A stretch of DNA of 20,803 nt from positions 1 to 20,803 of the forward strand of contig JAZRDN010000042.1 in the NCBI GenBank assembly GCA_045660295.1. The letters are read 5' to 3'. Under the pieces are notes generated by a model. It made no database searches. It had not been told where the DNA came from and was given only the letters and a program-made list of their open reading frames with translations. Numbering within the stretch: the first letter of the stretch is position 1; each line of letters begins with the position of its first letter. Below are positions 13,852-20,147 of this stretch, one piece after another. A program made the position numbers and the translations under genes. Source of the stretch: RGIG8775 sp045660295. Lineage in GTDB: Bacteria; Bacillota; Clostridia; Oscillospirales; CAG-272.

Positions 13852-14340
13852 ATGGAAAGAGTATCAAAACATAACTATTATCTTGACATAGCGCAGACGG
13901 TCGCCGAGCGCGCTACCTGCATGAGAAAAAAATACGGCTCGATAATCGTAAAGAACGACGTTATCGTGTCCACGGGCTACAACGGCTCGCCCAGAGGAAG
14001 AAAGAACTGCACTGACCTGAATTTCTGCATGAGAGACAAGCTCAACATTCCGCGCGGAGAGCGCTACGAGCTCTGCCGTTCGGTGCACTCCGAGCAGAAC
14101 GCCATCATCGCTGCTCCCCGTGAGCAGATGCTGGGCGCGACTCTTTACATGGCTTGCGTTGACCCTGCCGACGGCTCGGTGGTATCGGGCGTAAACAGCT
14201 GCATGATGTGCAAGCGCGTGGTCATCAATGCGGGCATCACCACGGTCATTATCCGTGACGACAAGGAAAACTACCGCGTTATCGACGTGCAGAGCTGGAT
14301 AGACGACGACGATTCCTTGAGCGGTCAGTTTGGCTATTGA
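13852..14340 (+). CDS. comEB: dCMP deaminase family protein (ComEB-like)
   Basis: Deoxycytidylate deaminase converts dCMP to dUMP, feeding thymidylate synthesis. The 162-residue protein has the zinc-dependent cytidine deaminase-type signature: HSEQNAI (H79, E81) and CMMC (C117, C120). The second part is usually PCxxC, and here Ser precedes the first Cys. The N-terminal YLDIAQTVAERATCMRKKYGSIIVKND and TGYNGSPRGRKNC segments are typical of the dCMP deaminase branch. ATG 13852 has AGGAG 7 bp upstream. Promoter and palindromic leader lie directly upstream. The last codons overlap or abut the start of the phosphatase gene. The pairing with a YwlE-type phosphatase is common in Firmicutes. Confidence 0.92.
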   Translation: MERVSKHNYYLDIAQTVAERATCMRKKYGSIIVKNDVIVSTGYNGSPRGRKNCTDLNFCMRDKLNIPRGERYELCRSVHSEQNAIIAAPREQMLGATLYMACVDPADGSVVSGVNSCMMCKRVVINAGITTVIIRDDKENYRVIDVQSWIDDDDSLSGQFGY

Positions 14341-14341
14341 T

Positions 14342-14872
14342 ATGACAGACACACTTTCCACAACGCTTGAAAAAAAGCCCGAGAGCACCGCGCGTGAGCG
14401 CCTTGTCTGCTTCGTTTGCACGGGCAATACCTGCCGCTCGCCCATGGCGGAGGCGGTCTTTAATCACATAGCGCGAGTGCCCGAGATATGCACCGCCTGC
14501 GACGTGGAAAAGCTGCTTCGCGCCAAGCGCGTGAGGGCGGTCTCCGCGGGGCTTGCCGCCTTTGGCGAGCCGATATCGGAGCACGCCTGTGAGGCGCTTG
14601 AGGAGGCGGGGATTCTCTCGCTTCCCGACAACGATTACAGGGCGCATGTTTCGCGCGAGATAGATATTGAGACCATGCGGAGCGCCGAGCTTGTGGTCGG
14701 CATCTCATCGTCACACGCCATGAGACTTATGGCGGAGTACCCACAGTTCGCCTCGAAGATAACCTGCATGCCCGAGGACGTCTCCGACCCATACGGCGGC
14801 TCGCTTGAGGTCTACCGAGAGTGTTTTAAGCAGATACGCGAGGGCGTGGAGAAAATATACGAAAAGCTATGA
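14342..14872 (+). CDS. ywlE: Low-molecular-weight phosphatase, probably protein-arginine phosphatase (YwlE-like)
   Basis: A cysteine-dependent phosphatase of the LMW-PTP fold, 176 residues. The P-loop is CTGNTCRSP (nucleophile C26, R32). The Thr in CTGNTCR (T30) is the residue that in B. subtilis YwlE favours phospho-arginine over phospho-tyrosine; tyrosine phosphatases have Ile there. DPYGGS near the C-terminus supplies the general acid Asp. Compared with usual members it has about 20 extra N-terminal residues and an insertion after VFNHIARV. ATG 14342 begins one base after the comEB stop, so translation is probably coupled; a TTG at 14330 in the same frame is an alternative. The last four bases overlap rimI. 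Confidence 0.9.
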   Translation: MTDTLSTTLEKKPESTARERLVCFVCTGNTCRSPMAEAVFNHIARVPEICTACDVEKLLRAKRVRAVSAGLAAFGEPISEHACEALEEAGILSLPDNDYRAHVSREIDIETMRSAELVVGISSSHAMRLMAEYPQFASKITCMPEDVSDPYGGSLEVYRECFKQIREGVEKIYEKL

Positions 14873-15336
14873 GCGAGATAAGACTTCTTTGTGAGGGCGA
14901 CCTCTCACAGGTCGCGGAGATAGAAAGGCTCTGCTTTTCTGAGCCTTGGTCGGAAAAGTCGCTTGAGCTTCTAATGAGAGATACAAATTTCGGTCTGGTG
15001 GCGCTTTGCGAGGGGCACGTCGCCGCCTACGTGGGTGTCATATCGGTCGCCCCCGAGGGCGAGATAACCAACGTGGCGACTCACCCCGATTTCAGACGCC
15101 GCGGACTTGCCTCGGAGCTTCTCGAGGCGCTAAAAAAAGAAGCGTCGGAGAGGGGAATAGAGAGTATCTTCCTTGAGGTCAGGCGCTCCAATACCGCCGC
15201 CCGCGCGCTTTACGAAAAGCAGGGCTTTGAGGTCATAGGCGAGCGCAAGGGCTTTTATTCAAATCCAAAAGAGGATGCGGTGCTCATGGCGGCGCACAGC
15301 ACCCACGCCCCAAAAGTTTCGGTCAAGCCTTTTTAA
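14869..15336 (+). CDS. rimI: Ribosomal-protein-alanine N-acetyltransferase RimI-like (GNAT)
   Basis: A GNAT-fold acetyltransferase that transfers acetyl from acetyl-CoA to an N-terminal amine, classically ribosomal protein S18. The 155-residue protein has the acetyl-CoA loop RRRGLAS (76-82), and the family's NTAARALYEKQGFEVIGERKGFY block. ATG 14869 overlaps the phosphatase stop (ATGA). The usual protein ends near DAVLM; here about a dozen extra residues, HSTHAPKVSVKPF, are encoded by repeat module F, whose hairpin also supplies the TAA stop. RimI next to tsaD is a common arrangement in bacteria; TsaB and TsaE, often between or before them, are absent here. Confidence 0.92.
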   Translation: MSEIRLLCEGDLSQVAEIERLCFSEPWSEKSLELLMRDTNFGLVALCEGHVAAYVGVISVAPEGEITNVATHPDFRRRGLASELLEALKKEASERGIESIFLEVRRSNTAARALYEKQGFEVIGERKGFYSNPKEDAVLMAAHSTHAPKVSVKPF

Positions 15337-15346
15337 AGGCTTGCGG
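15308..15346 (+). repeat. Repeat module F (isolated relative of the repeat A 3' hairpin), overlapping the end of rimI
   Basis: CCCAAAAGTTTCGGT followed by a hairpin with arms CAAGCC/GGCTTG (15324-15343, palindromic) has the same design as the 3' hairpin of family A (CCAAAAGTTTTTCGG plus variable arms on a T/A stem). It encodes the RimI C-terminus and stop. A second hairpin GCCCTC/GAGGGC lies at 15374-15389. Confidence 0.55.
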
Positions 15347-15394
15347 ATTGTCAAGGCAGGGCCTTGGCTGGCCCTCCGCAGAGGGCGAAAGTTC

Positions 15395-15456
15395 CCAGCG
15401 GCGTTTCTTTTTGTGAACTTTTTCTTTGCGCCTTTTGGTACAAAGAAAAAGTGGAC
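15395..15456 (+). repeat. Repeat module E, copy 4 (hairpin 2 type)
   Basis: GCGTTTCTTTTTGTGAAC, then an 11-bp hairpin CTTTTTCTTTG / CAAAGAAAAAG (arms at about 15418-15428 and 15441-15451). The layout matches E2 and E3 but with a different, still paired, stem. Confidence 0.55.
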
Positions 15457-15489
15457 TAACGGTTTATACCCTATAAAACTTTTGTGCAG

Positions 15490-15543
15490 TGCATTTTGGT
15501 TTTCGGCGGGAGACAAGCCCCCGCCCTACAAGTTTTGGAGCGT
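15490..15543 (+). repeat. Repeat module C, copy 2
   Basis: GCATTTTGGTTTTCGGCGGG, the GGCGGG/CCCGCC hairpin and TACAAGTTTTGGAGCG; near-identical to C1. It runs directly into repeat A6, replacing the usual AACTAACTTTGTGGAGCG end. Confidence 0.65.
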
Positions 15544-15721
15544 TTGGGGAAGGGGTCCCCAACGCTTGCGGGAGCTATTGTGACGGCTACGCACTAAACG
15601 TTCCAAGCAGTTGTCGCAAACTACCGACAGAGGCACAAACCCAAAAAACACTTACCCCGCGCCAAAAGTTTTTCGGTTCCTTTTTCCAAAAAGGAACAAA
15701 AACGTTATAATAACTAACTTC
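15531..15721 (+). repeat. Family A intergenic repeat, copy A6
   Basis: GGAGCG, a GGGGA/TCCCC hairpin, GCTATTGTGACGGCTACG (subtype II), a TGTCG/CGACA pair, AGAGGCACAAACCC core, CGCCAAAAGTTTTTCGG, and a 3' hairpin with arms GTTCC/GGAAC. It lies between rimI and tsaD in their direction and ends ATAACTAACTT, 18 bp before the tsaD start. Confidence 0.88.
15683..15711 (+). promoter_or_regulatory. Possible tsaD promoter inside repeat A6
   Basis: TTTCCA (15683-15688), 17-bp spacer, perfect TATAAT (15706-15711) at the right end of A6. The -35 box is weak (4 of 6) and lies in the hairpin loop region. If used, tsaD would have a leader of about 20 nt with AGGAG. Confidence 0.4.
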
Positions 15722-15738
15722 AACACCAGGAGAACATA

Positions 15739-16743
15739 ATGTACATACTCGGACTTGAGTCCTCGTGCGACGAGACCTCGGCGGCAGTCGTGGAGATGAG
15801 CGAGGGCACACGAAAAATTCGATCAAACATAATAGCCTCGCAGATAGACACGCACAGGCTTTACGGCGGTGTCGTTCCCGAGATCGCGTCGCGCGCCCAC
15901 ATTGAGGCGATATCGCGCATCACCTACGAGGCGCTTGACGAGGCGGGCATAACGCTTGCCGACGTGGGGCTGGTGGCGGTTACGTCGCACCCGGGTCTTA
16001 TCGGCGCGCTTCTTGTGGGCGTTAATTTCGCCAAGTCTCTGGCTTTTGCCAACAATATCCCACTTGTGGGAGTCAATCATATAAAGGGTCACATCGCCGC
16101 CAACTATCTGGCGTTTCCCGAGCTTGAGCCCCCCTTCACCGCGCTCGTGGTGTCGGGCGGACACACCTCTATCTACCGCGCCGAGAGCTACACGAGCCTC
16201 GTGGAGATAGGCGGCACGCGCGATGACGCGGCGGGCGAGGCGTGTGACAAGATAGGGCGCGTGATAGGGCTTCCTTACCCCGCGGGCGCGGCTATGGACA
16301 AGCTGGCGCGCGAGGGCGACAAAAACGCGGTTGCTTTGCCGTCTCCCGCGCTTGCGGGCGACACGCTGGACTTTTCGTTCAGCGGAATCAAGACCGCGGC
16401 GCTCAATTACATCAATTCCTCAAAGCAGGCGGGAATAGAGATAAACCGAGCCGACCTTGCGGCTTCTTACACCGAAAAGATAGTTTCGGCGGTGGTCAAA
16501 AAGACCGAGGCGGCGCTTCTTTCAAGCGGCTCAAGGACGCTGGCGGTGGCAGGCGGCGTGGCGGCGAATTCGCATCTCCGCGCGGCGCCTGAGGCTATGT
16601 GCCAAAAGCGCAAGGTCTCCTTCTACGTTCCGCCAATCTCGCTCTGCGGCGACAACGCCGCAATGATAGCCGCGGCAGGCTACTACAAATTCCTCGACGG
16701 CAAGACCGCCGACACCTCACTTAACGCCAGCGCGTTGGATTAA
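15739..16743 (+). CDS. tsaD: tRNA N6-threonylcarbamoyladenosine synthase subunit TsaD
   Basis: TsaD transfers the threonylcarbamoyl group from threonylcarbamoyl-AMP to A37 of tRNAs that read ANN codons, acting with TsaB and TsaE (not in this window). The 334-residue length is normal. Visible ASKHA-fold features are LESSCDETSAAVV at the N-terminus, metal-binding histidines in VNHIKGHIAAN (H114, H118), SGGHT (139-143), AGEACDKIGRVIGLPYP, DFSFSGIKTA and the metal aspartate in SLCGDNAAMIA (D305). ATG 15739 has AGGAG 7-8 bp upstream. Repeat A6 separates it from rimI. The TAA stop abuts the end of repeat A7. TcdA, encoded at 7668, acts on its product. Confidence 0.97.
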   Translation: MYILGLESSCDETSAAVVEMSEGTRKIRSNIIASQIDTHRLYGGVVPEIASRAHIEAISRITYEALDEAGITLADVGLVAVTSHPGLIGALLVGVNFAKSLAFANNIPLVGVNHIKGHIAANYLAFPELEPPFTALVVSGGHTSIYRAESYTSLVEIGGTRDDAAGEACDKIGRVIGLPYPAGAAMDKLAREGDKNAVALPSPALAGDTLDFSFSGIKTAALNYINSSKQAGIEINRADLAASYTEKIVSAVVKKTEAALLSSGSRTLAVAGGVAANSHLRAAPEAMCQKRKVSFYVPPISLCGDNAAMIAAAGYYKFLDGKTADTSLNASALD

Positions 16744-16953
16744 TTAGTTAGTTTTGTGTCGGGTAAGGGGTGACGATGCCACTTTTTGAAAAAAGTGGCG
16801 CAAAAACTTTTGGCTCGGGGTAAATGTTTTTGTTTTGGTCTGTGCCTCTGTCGGTAGTTTGCGACAACTGCTTGGGGTGTTTAGTGCGTAGCCGTCACAA
16901 TAGCTACCGCAAGCGTTTGGGACCCTTCCCAAATCGCTCCACAAAGTTAGTTT
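16744..16953 (-). repeat. Family A intergenic repeat, copy A7
   Basis: On the minus strand: CTAACTTTGTGGAGCG, a TTTGGGA/TCCCAAA hairpin, GCTATTGTGACGGCTACG (subtype II), CGACAGAGGCACAGACC core, and a 3' hairpin with arms GCCAC/GTGGC. It points against both neighbouring genes (tsaD and rex are +), the only copy to do so. Joined to module D as in A5. Confidence 0.88.
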
Positions 16954-17046
16954 TAGTGGGCTTTTATAAGAATACAGCTTGAATTCACAATATTGGTGTA
17001 GCTAAAAGCACGGGGCGTGAGCCTGCGTAGCGCACGGGGGTGTTAA
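16954..17046 (+). repeat. Repeat module D, copy 2
   Basis: Differs from 8595-8690 at very few positions (for example AAAAGCACGG against AAAAGCCTGG). It links A7 to E2. Confidence 0.8.
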
Positions 17047-17126
17047 GAGGGGGCGCTTAGCGCAACCGCCCCCTCTTACGCGTTTCTTTGGTTCGTTTCT
17101 TGTCGCGTGACAAGAAATGAACAAGC
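17044..17126 (+). repeat. Repeat module E, copy 2 (both hairpins)
   Basis: Hairpin 1 has perfect 12-bp arms TAAGAGGGGGCG (17044-17055) and CGCCCCCTCTTA (17067-17078). Hairpin 2 pairs 17091-17104 with 17109-17122 around a GCGT loop. The second hairpin is identical to E3. Confidence 0.75.
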
Positions 17127-17446
17127 CCCACCGTCAGGGGTGGTAATAATAGACAAAAACCACGCCGCTACTGGGTTTGGGGGCGAAAAGGTTATTAACA
17201 TGAGTTATCAACAGGGGTGTTGAAAACTTTTCCGAAAACTGTTGATAACTTTCAAAAATGTCTCGAATGAGGGCTTGCAAACCCTTATTCTTTAGTCCAA
17301 AAGAACAAAAAATGTCGCATAATGGCGAAAAATCCGACTCAAATTTTTATACAGACATTTTTTGGTGTCCCCAAAAATGCCAAGAAAATTTGTAGGAATG
17401 CACAAATAAAAACAGGTCTAAAATAATTAATTTTTAGGAGATAAAA
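17127..17446. other. Leader region upstream of rex, no gene
   Basis: 320 bp without a credible reading frame. It holds a CCACC/GGTGG hairpin near 17130-17144, the DnaA-box-like cluster (17192-17248), a near-perfect palindrome AGGGCTTGCAAACCCT around 17270-17285, and a CATTTTT/AAAAATG hairpin at 17356-17379. The last 100 bp are AT-rich. The rex promoter is not clear; several weak -10-like sites are present. Confidence 0.5.
17192..17248. promoter_or_regulatory. Cluster of DnaA-box-like nonamers
   Basis: TTATTAACA (17192-17200), TTATCAACA (17205-17213), TGTTGAAAA (17218-17226, reverse TTTTCAACA) and TGTTGATAA (17240-17248, reverse TTATCAACA). The consensus DnaA box is TTATCCACA; two sites have one mismatch and two have two. 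The sites are close together on both strands, with AT-rich DNA between them and rex. Confidence 0.45.
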
Positions 17447-18130
17447 ATGCAACAGGACGAAAAAAACATCGCTAAAAAAGTATCGCGCCGCGCGCAGAAG
17501 CCCGCAGTCTCCGACTCGGTAATAAAAAGACTGCCCAGATATTTCCGATACCTTCGTATCCTTATGAGAAACGGCATTTCGCGCATCAGCTCTGCCGAGC
17601 TCTCAAGAATGATGAGCGTGACCGCCTCGCAGATAAGACAGGACCTCAACTGCTTCGGCGGCTTCGGTCAGCAGGGCTACGGCTACAACGTGGAATATCT
17701 TTACGCCAAGATCTGCGACCTCCTCGGTGTGGGCGCGGGGTTCAACTCGGTCATCATCGGTGCGGGCAACTTGGGTCGCGCCATTGTCCGCAGCAACATG
17801 TTCGAGAAGCGCGGAATTGAAATAATAGGAATGTTTGACATAAACCCGCTTTTAGTCAACCAGAAGATAGAGCACGTTGAAATCTACAATCTGGACTATA
17901 TCGAGGAGTTCTGCGAAAAGCACAAGGTGGATTTCGCGGTGCTCACGCTTCCCAAGGACAGCGCGCAGGAGGTTGCCGCCCGCCTTATGGTACTCGGAGT
18001 CAAGGGCTTCTGGAACTTCACGGGTCAGGAGCTGGAGCTTGGAGAGGACGCTATAATCGAAAACGTGCACCTTGGCGACTCGCTTATGACTCTCTGTTAC
18101 AGAGTCTACGACGCCGAGTGTGACGACTGA
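17447..18130 (+). CDS. rex: Redox-sensing transcriptional repressor Rex
   Basis: Rex is a dimeric repressor that senses the NADH/NAD+ ratio and controls fermentative and anaerobic genes. The 227-residue protein has an N-terminal winged helix (about 27-85; VIKRLPRYFRYLRIL, ISSAELSRMMSVTASQIRQDL, then the FGGFGQQGYGY wing) and a Rossmann domain with the dinucleotide loop GAGNLG (105-110), GMFDINP and a C-terminal swap helix. It has about 20 basic extra residues before the family's usual start. ATG 17447 has AGGAG about 7 bp upstream. It is the first gene of a rex-dnaD-dnaC operon, 14 bp before the next start. DnaA-like boxes lie 200 bp upstream. Confidence 0.95.
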   Translation: MQQDEKNIAKKVSRRAQKPAVSDSVIKRLPRYFRYLRILMRNGISRISSAELSRMMSVTASQIRQDLNCFGGFGQQGYGYNVEYLYAKICDLLGVGAGFNSVIIGAGNLGRAIVRSNMFEKRGIEIIGMFDINPLLVNQKIEHVEIYNLDYIEEFCEKHKVDFAVLTLPKDSAQEVAARLMVLGVKGFWNFTGQELELGEDAIIENVHLGDSLMTLCYRVYDAECDD

Positions 18131-18144
18131 ATTGGAGAAAAGGC

Positions 18145-19161
18145 ATGAAGATATATTTTGAATACGGCAGAAAGGCGCTTGCCATTCCCGCCGTCTCACG
18201 AAAGCTGATGTTGCGCGCGGGCAAGACCGAGCTTCGCTTGCTTATGACCCTTGCCGACGACCCCGACCTCGCCGAGCACTACGAGGAGCGCGCCGACGCG
18301 CTGGCGGCTGAATTCAAGGTCACCAGACTTGCGCTTGACAGCGCTCTGGGCTTCTGGATAGGCGCAGGCGTCCTGTCAAAGGAAAAAACAAACGACCCCC
18401 GCGAGGAAAGAGGAACGCTGGAGTCGGCACTGGAGGTCGTTTCCGAAAAGCTGACACCCCCCTCAGAGAGCCTTCCCAAGCGCACGCGCGTCACCGAGCT
18501 TCCCCAATACACTGGCGAGGAATTCACACGCGTGCTTGAGCGCCGCGGCGAGCTTGCGGGGCTTATCGAGGAAGCGCAGGGGGTTCTGGGAAAGGTGTTC
18601 AACGTCACCGAGACCCAATGCCTTGTAAGCATTTCCGAGGGGCTGGGGCTTGACGACGAGTACATACTCAACCTGCTCGCCTACTGCAAGCGCATCGACA
18701 AGGCTAACATGCGTTACGTGGAAAAAACCGCGATATCGCTTTACGACAAGGGCATACACACCGCCGCGCAGCTTGAGCAGCACCTTAAGGAGCTTGACAG
18801 GCTGGCGTCCGCCGAGGGCAAGATACGCAAGATATTCGGCATGGGCGAGCGCGCCTTTACGGGCAAGGAGAGCGCCTTTGTCAACGATTGGATAAACAAG
18901 TACGGCTTTGACTTCGAGATGATAAAGCTGGCTTACGAGGAGACGGTGAACAACACCTCCAAGCCCTCCATGAGCTACGCCAACAAGGTGCTCGAAAGCT
19001 GGTACTCCGAGGGATTAAAGACCCCCGAGGACATAAACAGGTCAAAGGAAAAGAGAAAGGGCGCGCCCACAGGCGCGCAGGCGACCAGCTTTAACGTTGA
19101 CGATTTCTTCAACGCCGCCATAAACCGCGGCTTTGGCGACTCTGACAAAAAAGGAGATTGA
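18145..19161 (+). CDS. DnaD-domain replication initiation protein
   Basis: A DnaD/DnaB-type primosome protein, which in Firmicutes helps load the replicative helicase at the origin and at restarted forks. The 338-residue protein has an N-terminal region (about 1-100) resembling the winged-helix half, a charged linker, and two helical DnaD-type domains (about 140-210 and 225-300). The second ends with SYANKVLESWYSEGLKTPEDI, the recognisable YxxxxLxxWxxxGxxT pattern of the family. A low-complexity tail follows. ATG 18145 has GGAGAAAAGG just upstream. It lies between rex and the DnaC-type loader, overlapping or abutting the latter, which strongly supports a shared role in helicase loading. Whether it is the equivalent of DnaB or DnaD of B. 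subtilis cannot be decided here. Confidence 0.88.
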   Translation: MKIYFEYGRKALAIPAVSRKLMLRAGKTELRLLMTLADDPDLAEHYEERADALAAEFKVTRLALDSALGFWIGAGVLSKEKTNDPREERGTLESALEVVSEKLTPPSESLPKRTRVTELPQYTGEEFTRVLERRGELAGLIEEAQGVLGKVFNVTETQCLVSISEGLGLDDEYILNLLAYCKRIDKANMRYVEKTAISLYDKGIHTAAQLEQHLKELDRLASAEGKIRKIFGMGERAFTGKESAFVNDWINKYGFDFEMIKLAYEETVNNTSKPSMSYANKVLESWYSEGLKTPEDINRSKEKRKGAPTGAQATSFNVDDFFNAAINRGFGDSDKKGD

Positions 19162-19163
19162 GC

Positions 19164-20147
19164 GTGGGATACAACAGAAACAACCTTAAAAGGATAAAAG
19201 AGGAATACTCCACAAAGCATCTTGTGGCTGAGCGCGAGGCAGAGCTTCGCCGCCGCGAGCTTCACGCGGAGCTTCCCGAGCTTGCGGCGATAGACCGCAG
19301 ACTGTCTCATGTAGGCGTGGAGCTTATGGGCGTGGCGCTCATGTCGGGCGGCGCTGACAAGGAGAACAAAATGGCGGCGCTGAGGCGCGAGACCGAGGAG
19401 CTGAACGAAAAGCGCAACGCGCTTCTTGTGGCATCGGGCTACCCCGCCGACTGCACAGACGTTAAGTACGAGTGCGAAAAGTGCGCCGACTCGGGCTACG
19501 TGGGCATAAAGATGTGCGACTGCATGAGGAACGCGCTGGTCATGGCGGGCTACGAAAGCTCGGGCATAGCACAACTTTTGCGAACCCAGAATTTTGACAA
19601 TTTCTCGCTTGACTACTACAAGCAGAACGCCGACGGATACAAGATGATGGAAAAGATTTTGGCTTACGCCAAGAGCTACGCCGAGAATTTTTCATGCGGC
19701 GTTTCCGAAAATATCGCCATGTTCGGCGGCACGGGGCTTGGAAAGACGCATCTTTCAAGCGCTATCGCAAAAAAGGTCATCGAAAAGGGCAACGACGTGT
19801 ATTACGTCACCGCAATAAATATGGTCTCGGATTTTGAGGCGGAGCAGTTCGGCGGTCAGCACATGCAAAAGGGCGAGCTGACCGACAGATATTTTGATTG
19901 CGACCTGCTGATAATCGACGACCTGGGCGCTGAGCTGTCTAACCAGTTCACAGTGTCATGTCTGTACAACCTGCTCAACGTGCGCATCAACCGCCGCGCG
20001 GCGACGGTCATAAGCACAAACCTTACACAGCAGGAGCTTTTCAAAAAGTACAACGACCGTATCACCAGTCGAATAATCGGTGAGTTCCGCATCCTCCCCT
20101 TCACAGGCGCGGATATAAGAATGCAGAAAATTAAGCCTAAGGGTTAG
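19164..20147 (+). CDS. dnaC: DnaC/DnaI-type helicase loader (AAA+ ATPase)
   Basis: An ATPase that loads the replicative helicase onto DNA. The 327-residue protein has an N-terminal coiled, charged region with a zinc-type cluster CEKC...CDC, then an AAA+ domain: Walker A GGTGLGKTH, Walker B LLIIDDLGAE, sensor STNLT and an arginine-finger segment DRITSRI. I chose GTG 19164 because AAGGAG (19151-19156) is 7 bp upstream; a TTG at 19158 in the same frame is too close to that site. The start is 2 bp after the dnaD stop. Its TAG stop (20145-20147) falls in the right end of repeat A8. Confidence 0.93.
   Translation: MGYNRNNLKRIKEEYSTKHLVAEREAELRRRELHAELPELAAIDRRLSHVGVELMGVALMSGGADKENKMAALRRETEELNEKRNALLVASGYPADCTDVKYECEKCADSGYVGIKMCDCMRNALVMAGYESSGIAQLLRTQNFDNFSLDYYKQNADGYKMMEKILAYAKSYAENFSCGVSENIAMFGGTGLGKTHLSSAIAKKVIEKGNDVYYVTAINMVSDFEAEQFGGQHMQKGELTDRYFDCDLLIIDDLGAELSNQFTVSCLYNLLNVRINRRAATVISTNLTQQELFKKYNDRITSRIIGEFRILPFTGADIRMQKIKPKG

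Noticed and set aside
14330..14341. TTG start for the phosphatase four codons upstream
   Set aside because: No ribosome site fits it; the ATG at 14342, one base after the comEB stop, fits translational coupling. The TTG remains possible.
17192..17248. Rex operator controlling its own gene
   Set aside because: Rex sites are 18-bp palindromes of the TTGTGAAA-TTTCACAA or TTGTTAA-TTAACAA type. The sites here are separate nonamers, so DnaA-like boxes fit better, although autoregulation from a weaker site is not excluded.
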